Positions 28,082 through 35,434 of a DNA stretch of 64,000 nucleotides are shown here, piece after piece. The notes beneath the pieces were generated by a model. It worked only from the letters and a program-made list of their open reading frames with translations, ran no database searches and was not told the origin of the DNA. The stretch is from NCBI GenBank assembly GCA_013298665.1, contig JAAFIK010000005.1, positions 92,895 through 156,894 of the forward strand, written 5' to 3'. This DNA is from Chitinophagales bacterium. Its GTDB lineage: Bacteria; Bacteroidota; Bacteroidia; Chitinophagales; Chitinophagaceae. The number at the start of each line of letters is the position of its first letter. The first letter of the stretch is position 1. A program made the translations under genes and the position numbers.

Positions 28082-28777
28082 ATGTTTAAAAAAAACACAA
28101 TCACTATTATTTTTTTGTTATGTTCAGTTGTTTTAAGAGCCAATGGAGCCGATTCACTAGAGCAAGATTTAATGCGGGCGCAAATTGAGTATTACAAAAG
28201 TCAAGTTCGACCAAAAAAGTTTTTTGAGTCAGTTTCACCTGCTCTTCCTGGGATAATAGGCACAATGATAGGAGCAAGCTTGGCGTTATTTGGAGTACGA
28301 TGGTCGAATAAAAGACAGTGGGACCTAGAAAAAGAAAAATGGGAAATGACTAAAAAGGATGAGGCGACAAAAGAAGTACGGTCTGCTGTAGCAAACATGT
28401 CCAAGATTATAGCAGCAGAGCTTCAGGCAATAATATGGTTGACATGGATAGGAAAATATGAACCTCACATTTTGAGTGATAAAGATATAGACGACTACAA
28501 TATAGAGATGAAGCAGTTATTCCGGGATGCACTTGTTGCGCAAGCATATTTGGCCGCATTGGATCTTGGCTTGCATACTAAGATGAAAAGTATAGCAAAA
28601 GAGGTTTCACGTATAGATCATAAAATGTCATTTACGATACAAAAAATAAAACAGGCAGCAAACCCTGACGAAAGAATAGTAGCCGCAAAAGAACTTGAGA
28701 TTTTTTATGACGAATCCTATTTCTATCATGATAATCTTGCAGAAAAGATAGGCAATGCTTTGCCCCCACTCAAATAA
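28082..28777 (+). CDS. Membrane-anchored protein of unknown function (first cassette cargo)
   Basis: The start at 28082 gives a signal-peptide-like N-terminus (MFKKNTITIIFLLCSVVLRANGA); an in-frame ATG at 28049 would spoil it. The 231-residue protein then has a second hydrophobic segment (LPGIIGTMIGASLALFGV, residues about 52-70) and a long charged, helical C-terminal part with likely coiled coil (WDLEKEKWEMTKKDEATKE). No known domain is recognised. Codon use is AT-rich, unlike the chromosome around it. Its stop lies 21 bp before the left core of cassette repeat R1, the compact spacing expected of gene-cassette cargo. Confidence 0.75.
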   Translation: MFKKNTITIIFLLCSVVLRANGADSLEQDLMRAQIEYYKSQVRPKKFFESVSPALPGIIGTMIGASLALFGVRWSNKRQWDLEKEKWEMTKKDEATKEVRSAVANMSKIIAAELQAIIWLTWIGKYEPHILSDKDIDDYNIEMKQLFRDALVAQAYLAALDLGLHTKMKSIAKEVSRIDHKMSFTIQKIKQAANPDERIVAAKELEIFYDESYFYHDNLAEKIGNALPPLK

Positions 28778-28798
28778 CTATTCGAAGTACAACCTGCT

Positions 28799-29139
28799 GC
28801 TAAACATTTAGCTGTATAGCCGATAAGTCCCGCCAACGGAATCAATTCTGAATAAAATAAAAAAGTCCCGGACAGCCAAAGTCCTAAGCTTCTCCTCCGG
28901 CGGACAAGCTTAGGCTATAACAGGGTTGCGTTTGTCAACAAAAAACATCCATCAGTCTTACCGGGGGGCTGTTGGCTACCCCCTTGTCATCCAGCGTGCT
29001 GAAGATTGTTTGATTACGGTTGTGTGTCTCTGAATAAATTGCACAGCTTTAGCGATGAAAAATCACAGGTAAATATGGCTATTCACAATTATGTGTATAT
29101 TTGACAGGCGGCAGTTTTTTTCACAAACTGACGTTGTGA
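28799..29139 (+). repeat. Cassette repeat R1 (attC-like)
   Basis: The left core is GCTAAAC and the right core GTTGTGA. Inside are an imperfect terminator hairpin with the alternative stem CCTAAGCTT/AAGCTTAGG, a conserved middle block (CAGGGTTGCGTTTGTCAAC... GGGGGCTGTTGGCTACCCCC), an antisense transposase relic and a -7-like box TATATTTG at 29096. It is most similar to R4. Confidence 0.75.
29096..29103 (+). promoter_or_regulatory. -7 box TATATTTG inside R1
   Basis: The octamer is a full match to TAnnTTTG, 60 bp before the ATG at 29163. The same box occurs in R2 and R4 at the same place in the repeat. Confidence 0.5.
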
Positions 29140-29162
29140 GACACCCTTAGATTAACAGAAAG

Positions 29163-30656
29163 ATGAAAGTTTTACTAGACACTAACATTATTATTCACAG
29201 AGAGACACCAAAAGTTGTTAATGCTGACATTGGTGTACTTTTCTATTGGTTAGATAGACTCAATTACAAAAAATATATTCATCCTCTTACTATTGAAGAA
29301 CTTAATAGGAACAAAGACCAAAATACTGTTGAAACATTTAATATTAAAGTTAAGAGTTATAATTTAATAATAAACCCAGCACCTGAAAGTGAATTATTAA
29401 AAAGCGTAAGCCTACAAATTGACAGAACTGAAAACGATAAAAATGACACAAAGTTGCTAAACGAGGTTTTGTGCGATAGAGTTGATATTTTTATTTCAGA
29501 GGATAAGAAAATTCATACAAAAGCCGAGTTGTTGGGTATTGCAGACAGAATTTTTAAAATTGACCAATTTTTGGAAATGGTATTTGCTGACAATCCAAAT
29601 TTGGTTGACTATAAAGTTTTAGCAGTTAAAAAGGAATACTTTGCAAAAGTAGATTTACAAAATTCATTCTTTGACAGCTTTAGAGAAGACTATCAAGGCT
29701 TTGATAAATGGTTTAACAAGAAAGCTGATGAGATTTCCTATATATGTTACAGCAATAATGCTTTATCTGCATTTTTGTATATTAAGACAGAAGATGAAAC
29801 CGAAAATTATTCTGACATAGATCCAATTTTCAAACCTAAAAAGAGATTAAAAATTGGAACATTTAAGGTAACAAGTAACGGGTTTAAAATTGGTGAACGA
29901 TTTTTAAAAATAATTTTTGACAATGCTCTTAAATCGAAAGTAGATGAAATTTATGTAACAGTTTTTGAAAAAAGCGCTGAACAAATCCGACTAATCAATT
30001 TGTTAGAAGAATGGGGCTTTGAGAAATGGGGAATTAAGAAATCTACAGGAGAAATTGTTCTAATAAAAAACTTTGACAGAAACCAAGAAATAAATTTGGC
30101 AGCACCCAAAAAGTGTTTTCCTTTTATTTCACAAGATTCAAAAGTTTTCATTGTTCCTATCTATCCTGCATACCATACTGATTTATTTCCAGATTCAATT
30201 TTGAGAAATGAATCACCAATAAATTTTGTAGAAAACAAACCTCATAGAAATGCTTTAAGCAAAGTATACATTTCCCGTTCACATTTCAAGGCATTAAATT
30301 CAGGCGACATAGTTGTTTTTTATATGACAGGCGGGATTTATAAAGGGGTTGTAACAACAGTAGGAATTGTGGAAAGTGTCACAACCAATATTCCAAATTT
30401 AGAAACCTTTCTAACATTATGCAAAAAGCGTAGTGTATTTACTGACGAACAATTAAAAGAACACTGGAATTATTATCCACAATTGAAACCATTTGTTGTT
30501 AAGTTCATATATTCATACACATTTAGAAAGCGACCAAATTTGCAATGGTTAATTAACAATGGAATCATTTCAGACATAAATAGTGTTCCAAGGGGGTTTC
30601 AAGAAATATCAAGGGAAAATTTTCGTAAAATTGCACAATATTCAATAGGAAAATGA
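29163..30656 (+). CDS. PIN - GNAT - EVE-like three-domain protein
   Basis: The 497-residue protein appears to combine three domains. Residues 1-140 are a PIN-type nuclease domain (MKVLLDTNIIIHRE with Asp6, an acidic TIEELNRNK segment, and DVFISEDKKIHTKAELLGI). Residues about 185-310 look like a GNAT acetyltransferase core (LKIGTFKVTSNGFKIGERFLK, DEIYVTVFEKSAEQIRLINLLEEWGFEKWG). Residues about 325-495 resemble an EVE/PUA-like nucleic-acid-binding domain (VYISRSHFKALNSGDIVVFYMTG, KGVVTTVGIVE). The stop overlaps the start of an ASCH-domain gene by ATGA, so both are one unit. This could be a toxin-antitoxin-like or defence module; function is unproven and the domain calls rest on motif recognition. 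Confidence 0.75.
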   Translation: MKVLLDTNIIIHRETPKVVNADIGVLFYWLDRLNYKKYIHPLTIEELNRNKDQNTVETFNIKVKSYNLIINPAPESELLKSVSLQIDRTENDKNDTKLLNEVLCDRVDIFISEDKKIHTKAELLGIADRIFKIDQFLEMVFADNPNLVDYKVLAVKKEYFAKVDLQNSFFDSFREDYQGFDKWFNKKADEISYICYSNNALSAFLYIKTEDETENYSDIDPIFKPKKRLKIGTFKVTSNGFKIGERFLKIIFDNALKSKVDEIYVTVFEKSAEQIRLINLLEEWGFEKWGIKKSTGEIVLIKNFDRNQEINLAAPKKCFPFISQDSKVFIVPIYPAYHTDLFPDSILRNESPINFVENKPHRNALSKVYISRSHFKALNSGDIVVFYMTGGIYKGVVTTVGIVESVTTNIPNLETFLTLCKKRSVFTDEQLKEHWNYYPQLKPFVVKFIYSYTFRKRPNLQWLINNGIISDINSVPRGFQEISRENFRKIAQYSIGK

Positions 30657-31030
30657 AAGTAGTATTATCAATAAAGCCAGAGTTTGCTTTTAAAATATTT
30701 GACGGAACAAAAAAATTTGAATTCCGAAAATCAATCTTTAAGAGCAATAAAGTAAAATCCATTATCGTATATGCTTCTTCACCAGTTCAACAAGTGATTG
30801 GTGAATTTCAGATAGAAACCATACATAATCACGACCTTGACACACTTTGGGAAATGACACAGGAACATTCGGGTATTAGCGAAGATTTTTATTACCAGTA
30901 TTTCGCAGACAAAGAAATGGGATTTGCAATAGAAGTTAAGAACCCAAGAAAATACAGAAAACCAAAATGTTTAAGACAGGACTTTAATTTATTGCCACCT
31001 CAATCTTTTGCTTATTGGACTGACAAATAA
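30653..31030 (+). CDS. ASCH-domain protein (partner of the PIN-GNAT-EVE protein)
   Basis: The 125-residue protein opens with MKVVLSIKPEFAFKIFDGTKKFEFRKSIF, the N-terminal strand-helix-strand of ASCH domains (PUA-like fold, RNA-binding or modified-base-binding), including the conserved Lys and EFRK. The later part has IIVYASSPVQQVIGEFQIE, typical of the barrel. It overlaps the upstream gene by four bases (ATGA), and its stop is 10 bp before the 9-bp left end of repeat R2. The translational coupling implies the two proteins act together. Confidence 0.85.
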   Translation: MKVVLSIKPEFAFKIFDGTKKFEFRKSIFKSNKVKSIIVYASSPVQQVIGEFQIETIHNHDLDTLWEMTQEHSGISEDFYYQYFADKEMGFAIEVKNPRKYRKPKCLRQDFNLLPPQSFAYWTDK

Positions 31031-31106
31031 AAGAAGCATAGCACACAACATTCAGCCGTATAGCCGATAAGCCCCGCCAACCGAATCAATTCTGAATAAA
31101 ATAAAA

Positions 31107-31135
31107 AAGCCCCGGACAGCCAAAGTCCGGGGCTT
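31107..31135 (+). terminator. Terminator inside R2
   Basis: A perfect 11-bp stem AAGCCCCGGAC / GTCCGGGGCTT with loop AGCCAAA, preceded by an A run, sits about 77 bp after the ASCH gene stop and would end the transcript of the upstream cassette. Confidence 0.8.
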
Positions 31136-31341
31136 CTCCTCCGGCAGACAGGTTTAGGCCATAACAGGGTTGCGTTTGTCAACAAAAAACATCCATCAGT
31201 CTTACCGGGGGGCTGTTGGCTACCCCCTTGTCATCCAGCGTGCTGAAGATTGTTTGATTGCGGTTGTGTGTATCCCTGAATAAATTGTATAGCCTTAGCG
31301 ATAAAAAATCACAGGTAAATATGGCTATTCACAATTATGTG

Positions 31342-31349
31342 TATATTTG
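31342..31349 (+). promoter_or_regulatory. -7 box TATATTTG inside R2
   Basis: A full match to TAnnTTTG lies 82 bp before the ATG at 31431, and would let the esterase be expressed from its own repeat. Confidence 0.5.
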
Positions 31350-31430
31350 ACAGGAGGCAGGTTTTTTTCACAAACTGTCGTTGGCTACAAGCATTTCGGA
31401 CAACCTAAAATTTCTACAAACGATAATTAA

Positions 31431-32324
31431 ATGACTAAACTATTTTCAAAGTATTTCTCAATAATTGCAGTTCTTGTTTTGACAATTTCCTGTAATCAAA
31501 AAAAGGAGAACTCAGAAACCGAAAGCATAGTAAAAGAAAATAACACAACTCGTTTTTATTCAAAAGCTGTTGGCGACACATTCTCAATTTCTGTGAGACT
31601 GCCAAATGACTATAACCCCAAAGAAAAATACCCTGTAGCTTATGTACTTGATGCGAATATTTATTTTGACATTATAGCTACGACAATTAATAAATATAAT
31701 GAGTTGGGTTTAGCACCTTCTGCAATTTTAGTTGGAATTGGCTACAAAGACCTTCAAACATTAGACTCTCTTAGAAACAGAGATGACACTTATCCTATTG
31801 CCAACGCAGAATATGAAATGACTGTTAGTGGTGGTGCAGACAAATTTTTAAGTTTCATCAACACAGAATTAGTCCCACATATTGACACAGAATACAAAAC
31901 TGACACAACCAAACGAGTATTAATGGGGCATTCATTAGGTGGTTACTTTACAAGCTATGCACTTTTACAAAACGTACTAGGCAGACAAAATAGTTTTAGT
32001 GGTTTTATCGCTGCAAGTCCATCGCTACATTATAACAAGTACTATTTATTAGACCAGTTCAAAACTATTGCACAACAACAGAGTGGAAATAATAAAGTAA
32101 AAGCATATTTCACATTTGGAGAACTTGAAGACAAAGAGGATGAGGATGAACCGAACTCAAAAAAAATTGGAGAAGTTGCAAAAGAAATGACAACATTTTT
32201 GGCAGAGAAACAATCTAAAAGTTTAGATTTTAAATGCGACATCTTTTCTAACCTAGCACATATGGACACACCAATTCCAAGTTTTATAAAAGGCTTACAA
32301 TGGACATTACAAACCAATAAATAA
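31431..32324 (+). CDS. Esterase-D-family alpha/beta hydrolase, lipoprotein
   Basis: The 297-residue protein starts with a lipoprotein signal (MTKLFSKYFSIIAVLVLTISC, Cys21), so it is probably anchored in the outer membrane or periplasm. The hydrolase domain shows YPVAYVLDANIYF, the nucleophile Ser168 in MGHSLGGYF, an acidic FGELEDKED stretch and a His in LAHMDTP. These are the features of the esterase D/Fes-like family, which acts on thioesters, S-formylglutathione or siderophore esters. Substrate is unknown. It is the only gene between R2 and R3; codon use is AT-rich. Confidence 0.88.
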   Translation: MTKLFSKYFSIIAVLVLTISCNQKKENSETESIVKENNTTRFYSKAVGDTFSISVRLPNDYNPKEKYPVAYVLDANIYFDIIATTINKYNELGLAPSAILVGIGYKDLQTLDSLRNRDDTYPIANAEYEMTVSGGADKFLSFINTELVPHIDTEYKTDTTKRVLMGHSLGGYFTSYALLQNVLGRQNSFSGFIAASPSLHYNKYYLLDQFKTIAQQQSGNNKVKAYFTFGELEDKEDEDEPNSKKIGEVAKEMTTFLAEKQSKSLDFKCDIFSNLAHMDTPIPSFIKGLQWTLQTNK

Positions 32325-32416
32325 AGTTTAATTGCTGACAAAATATGCCAGCAGTCAACATTTAGCTGTATAGCCGATAAGCCCCGCCAACCGAATCAAT
32401 TCTGAATAAAATAAAA

Positions 32417-32445
32417 AAGCCCCGGACTTTGACTGTCCGGGGCTT
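32417..32445 (+). terminator. Terminator inside R3
   Basis: The same 11-bp stem as in R2 (AAGCCCCGGAC / GTCCGGGGCTT), followed by TT, but with the loop region inverted relative to R2. Confidence 0.8.
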
Positions 32446-32506
32446 TTGGCTATACTCTGTTCTGCGACACCCCGCCTCATAGGTGGCTTTATTTTACTAC
32501 ATCACG

Positions 32507-32645
32507 TCAAACAGGGTTGCGTTTGTCAACAAGGGTATCCATCAGCCTTACGGGGTTATCCGCTTCCACCTGGTCGTCCAGTGTACTCTACGTTGTTTGA
32601 TTACGGTTGTATTCCTTAATAAATTGCGTATCTTAGTGCAACAAA
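32507..32645 (-). pseudogene. Relic of an IS1182-like transposase N-terminus, antisense inside R3
   Basis: Reading minus from 32587 to the stop at 32507 gives STLDDQVEADNPVRLMDTLV followed by DKRNPV and a stop. In the other repeats the upstream part reads IQFIQGYT in a neighbouring frame and NRNQTIFSTLDD in this frame. The order Y/FIQG...R.Q...SLDD.V..DNPVR..D..VD is the N-terminal (DUF772-like) pattern of IS1182-family transposases. Nothing of the catalytic part remains, and frames are broken. Equivalent relics lie at about 28920-29060, 31160-31300 and 33545-33680. Confidence 0.5.
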
Positions 32646-32803
32646 AATCGTACAGAAATATGGCTATTCACATTATGTGTATAATTGGTGAGCGGCAGGT
32701 TTTTTTCACAAACTGTCGTTGTGTGCCATGCTTTCAGATACCTCACAAATGATACAGCCAGGGAAAAGTATTATCTTTACGGTAGAACTTATAAAGCGAC
32801 AAA

Positions 32804-33262
32804 ATGCAAAGATTTTATTTTGATACTTCTGTTTTTGGAGGTGTGTTTGACAAAGAATTTGATGAAGCGACCCTGCAGCTTTTTGAAAGAGTTAAGTTGG
32901 GACAGGTTATTTGTGTTTTTTCTGACTTGACCGAAACTGAATTATTAGATGCACCAGAAAATGTAAAAGAGCATTTTAAGAATTTGCCTAAAGAGCATAT
33001 TGAAAGAGTAGTTGTAACAGACGAAATTTTGATACTTGCTTCTAAATATGTAGCAGAAAAAGTGGTAGGTCAAACAAGTTTTGACGATTGTATCCACATC
33101 GCAACTGCAACAATTTACAAGGCAGACATTTTAGTAAGTTGGAATTTTAAGCACATCGTAAATGTGTATAGAATTCGTGGTTACAATTCAATAAATATTC
33201 GTTCCAATTATCAATCGTTAGAAATACGTTCACCAAAAGAAATTTTAGAGTATGAAGACTGA
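32804..33262 (+). CDS. PIN-domain protein, probable toxin
   Basis: The 152-residue protein begins MQRFYFDTSVFGGVFDKEFD with the first PIN aspartate in FDTSVFGG, then SDLTETELLDAP with the second acidic site, and TSFDDCIHIATATIYKADILVSWNFKHIVN carrying the last acidic residues and the conserved Asn-Phe-Lys-His. This is a stand-alone PIN family common in Bacteroidota. The gene overlaps a 53-residue downstream frame by 11 bp, an order typical of toxin-antitoxin pairs with the toxin first. It is cassette cargo between R3 and R4. RNA target unknown. Confidence 0.85.
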   Translation: MQRFYFDTSVFGGVFDKEFDEATLQLFERVKLGQVICVFSDLTETELLDAPENVKEHFKNLPKEHIERVVVTDEILILASKYVAEKVVGQTSFDDCIHIATATIYKADILVSWNFKHIVNVYRIRGYNSINIRSNYQSLEIRSPKEILEYED

Positions 33263-33413
33263 AAATAAGAAACCAGCACAAGAAAAAGAGTTTGACACTG
33301 TCAAAACTTTCAGGGCTATCAAAGACAAAATATCTTTGGAAATGGCAAATATGAACTTTGAGCAAATCAAAGAATATTTGAGAACAAATAGTGCGAAATT
33401 CTACAGCAAATAG
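33252..33413 (+). CDS. Small protein, probable antitoxin partner of the PIN protein
   Basis: A 53-residue frame begins at the ATG at 33252 (MKTENKKPAQEKEFDTVKTF), overlaps the PIN gene by 11 bp and stops at 33413, 4 bp before the GCACACAAC left end of R4. It is charged and helical, with IKEYLRTNSAKFYSK at the end. Short charged proteins encoded downstream of this kind of PIN gene commonly act as the antitoxin; the frame has clean coding character and is placed like all other cassette cargo. The role is inferred from position. Confidence 0.7.
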   Translation: MKTENKKPAQEKEFDTVKTFRAIKDKISLEMANMNFEQIKEYLRTNSAKFYSK

Positions 33414-33419
33414 CATAGC

Positions 33420-33750
33420 ACACAACATTCAGCCGTATTGCCGATAAGTCCCGCCAACCGAATCAATTCTGAATAAAATAAAAAAGTCCCGGACAGCCAA
33501 AGTCCTAAGCTTCTCCTCCGGCGGACAAGCTTAGGCTATAACAGGGTTGCGGTTGTCAACAAAGGCATCCATCAGTATTGCCGGGGGGCTGTTGGCTACC
33601 CCCTTGTCATCCAGCGTGCTGAAGATTGTTTGATTGCGGTTGTGTGTATCCCTGAATAAATTGTATAGCCTTAGCGATAAAAAATCACAGGTAAATATGG
33701 CTATTCACAATTATGTGTATATTTGAAAGACGACAGTAGTTTTTTCACCA
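33420..33750 (+). repeat. Cassette repeat R4 (attC-like), right end eroded
   Basis: The left core is ACACAAC within GCACACAAC (33418). The body is close to R1, including the CCTAAGCTT/AAGCTTAGG stem, the middle block and the -7 box, but the right end reads TTTTTTCACCAACAATCC instead of CAAACTGTCGTTG, so the right core is lost. The next cargo boundary is therefore undefined. Confidence 0.75.
33718..33725 (+). promoter_or_regulatory. -7 box TATATTTG inside R4
   Basis: A full match to TAnnTTTG, 63 bp before the ATG at 33788. Confidence 0.5.
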
Positions 33751-33787
33751 ACAATCCTTATACACCATTCACTCAAAAATCTTCATT

Positions 33788-34210
33788 ATGCAAAGTAAAA
33801 TGTTTAACCGTTTAAACATCCCGGTTTTCATCTTAGCTGCCAGCATTTTTTGTGGCTGTTCAGAGATGACGTCCAATTCAAGTCCACGATTATCAGGAGA
33901 CTATTCAAAATTACTGGATGAAATAGAGGCAATGTCCAATGCGCAGTCAGTCAGCTTAGAAGATTTCGAAACAAAACGGAGAGACCATGTAGTAAAAAGA
34001 GAACTAAGAATTGATTTAACAACACCAAATCCATTTCCCGATGGAATGAAAATAAAAGAAATCATTATTGCCGTTAAGTCCAAATTAATAGATTCGGCTA
34101 AGTTTGATAGATACACCGTTACTGAAGTACCCCGGCAAGAGGGCAGTATAACTGTGAAGCCAGCACAGAAAATTTTGAAATCGGTTACTATTATGGCAAA
34201 TGATCTTTAA
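33788..34210 (+). CDS. Small lipoprotein of unknown function
   Basis: The 140-residue protein has a lipoprotein signal with the lipobox in ASIFCGC (modified Cys at about residue 24); an alternative ATG at 33800 gives an equally good signal. The mature part is short, with one helix and several beta-like strands, and I recognise no domain. It lies just right of R4 and may be the last cassette cargo, but no further repeat follows. Codon use is slightly less AT-rich than in the previous cassettes. Confidence 0.7.
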   Translation: MQSKMFNRLNIPVFILAASIFCGCSEMTSNSSPRLSGDYSKLLDEIEAMSNAQSVSLEDFETKRRDHVVKRELRIDLTTPNPFPDGMKIKEIIIAVKSKLIDSAKFDRYTVTEVPRQEGSITVKPAQKILKSVTIMANDL

Positions 34211-34366
34211 AACGGTACCCGGCAAAAGTGGCTGGTTTAAAAAACAGAGCGAGCGGGTTGCTTAACAAGAAAAAAAATTGGTTCCTGAAATGATCGCAAA
34301 GCTTCATGAAGCTTTGCAAAAAAGGTTTGTGTACTTACAATACTTTCCCGGCTTTACCATCCGGAT

Positions 34367-34819
<453 letters not shown>

Positions 34820-34936
34820 AAAGATCTTGCTTATGACTATGGATATACTGACCAGGCTCACTTTATCAAAGATTTTAAATCGTTCGCCAATATGACTCCT
34901 GCTGAGTTTTGCAGCAAAGTGAAGGCAAGACAGTAA
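34820..34936 (+). pseudogene. AraC-family regulator, C-terminal HTH fragment
   Basis: Plus-strand codons from 34820 read KDLAYDYGYTDQAHFIKDFK, then SFANMTPAEFCSKVKARQ and a stop at 34934-34936. This is the end of the second helix-turn-helix of an AraC regulator (GYxDQAHFxxxFK...TPAxF). Everything upstream is lost at the junction with the aldo/keto reductase fragment. Confidence 0.85.
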
Positions 34937-34975
34937 AAATTCGTTTTTTTACAACAGGTTTTTTCAGCGATATGT

Positions 34976-34983
34976 TATTTTTG
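34976..34983 (+). promoter_or_regulatory. -7 box TATTTTTG before the VOC gene
   Basis: A full match to TAnnTTTG, 18 bp before the ATG at 35001; it likely drives the VOC-DUF1801-DUF4287 set. Confidence 0.5.
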
Positions 34984-35000
34984 GAAACAACAATTTAACA

Positions 35001-35393
35001 ATGAAACAAATTAAATCAATACTTCTGTTGGTACATGACCAACAGGAGGCCTTACATTTTTATACGGAAAAGCTTGGCTTTGAAGTTCATACTGACGCAA
35101 GTTTTGGCGAAGGAAACAGATGGGTAACAGTGAATGTTCCCAACAATAAAGACCTTGAGGTTATACTCGCTTTGGCGAACACAGATGACTCAAAAGTAAA
35201 AGTAGGTAATCAAGTTGATTCAGAGAATGCAATTATGGGCTTTTACACTGATGACATTGAAGCAAACATAGCCAACTTTAAGGCAAAAGGCGTTGTGTTA
35301 GCCAGCGAACTTATTGATGAGCCTTATGGCAAATTTGTTTTTTTTAAAGACCTGTATGGCAACAAATTTTACCTGCACCAGGACAAAGCGTAA
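35001..35393 (+). CDS. VOC-family (glyoxalase/bleomycin-resistance-like) protein
   Basis: The 130-residue protein has the two beta-alpha-beta-beta-beta modules of the vicinal-oxygen-chelate fold: SILLLVHDQQEALHFYTEKLGFEVHTD in the first half and MGFYTDDIEANIANFKAKGV with GKFVFFKDLYGNKFYLHQ in the second. The FKDLYGNKFYL ending is typical. Members bind a metal and act as lyases, dioxygenases or drug-binding proteins; this one cannot be assigned a substrate. It is followed by a DUF1801 and a DUF4287 gene on the same strand. Confidence 0.88.
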   Translation: MKQIKSILLLVHDQQEALHFYTEKLGFEVHTDASFGEGNRWVTVNVPNNKDLEVILALANTDDSKVKVGNQVDSENAIMGFYTDDIEANIANFKAKGVVLASELIDEPYGKFVFFKDLYGNKFYLHQDKA

Positions 35394-35434
35394 ATGCATA
35401 CTTTCAAAAGTATCTATTCTATTTATCAATAGCC

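Larger units (their letters stand above)
31043..31386 (+). repeat. Cassette repeat R2 (attC-like)
   Basis: The left core is ACACAAC (within GCACACAAC at 31041) and the right core GTTGGCT. It carries the best terminator of the four copies and a full-match TATATTTG box. Confidence 0.8.
32353..32724 (+). repeat. Cassette repeat R3 (attC-like, most diverged)
   Basis: The left core is AGTCAAC and the right core GTTGTGT (extended GTTGTGTGC). It is longer than the others because of an extra segment after the terminator (about 32450-32508), and its -7 box is changed to TATAATTG (32680-32687). It keeps the antisense transposase relic in the most readable form. Confidence 0.75.
28082..33750 (+). mobile_element. 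Integron-like gene-cassette array without integrase (CALIN-like)
   Basis: Four direct repeats (R1 28799-29139, R2 31043-31386, R3 32353-32724, R4 from 33420) each follow a gene stop by 4-28 bp and, for R1-R3, precede the next start by 24-80 bp. All cargo genes point the same way and are AT-rich. Sequence conservation between repeats stops at AAC on the left and GTT on the right, and the four bases outside these triplets vary between copies but are complementary within each cassette. This is the behaviour of integron attC sites. The sites are much longer (about 340-370 bp) than typical attC, and no IntI gene is present, so the assignment is an inference. Confidence 0.6.

Noticed and set aside
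32483..32752. 89-residue plus-strand frame inside R3
   Set aside because: It runs through the repeat opposite to the transposase relic and is not open in the other copies.
28799..33750. The four repeats as MITEs or IS copies
   Set aside because: All are in one orientation, the bases outside AAC/GTT differ between copies, no target-site duplications are seen, and the spacing to gene ends is regular. A mobile-element origin of part of the interior is kept as a separate finding.
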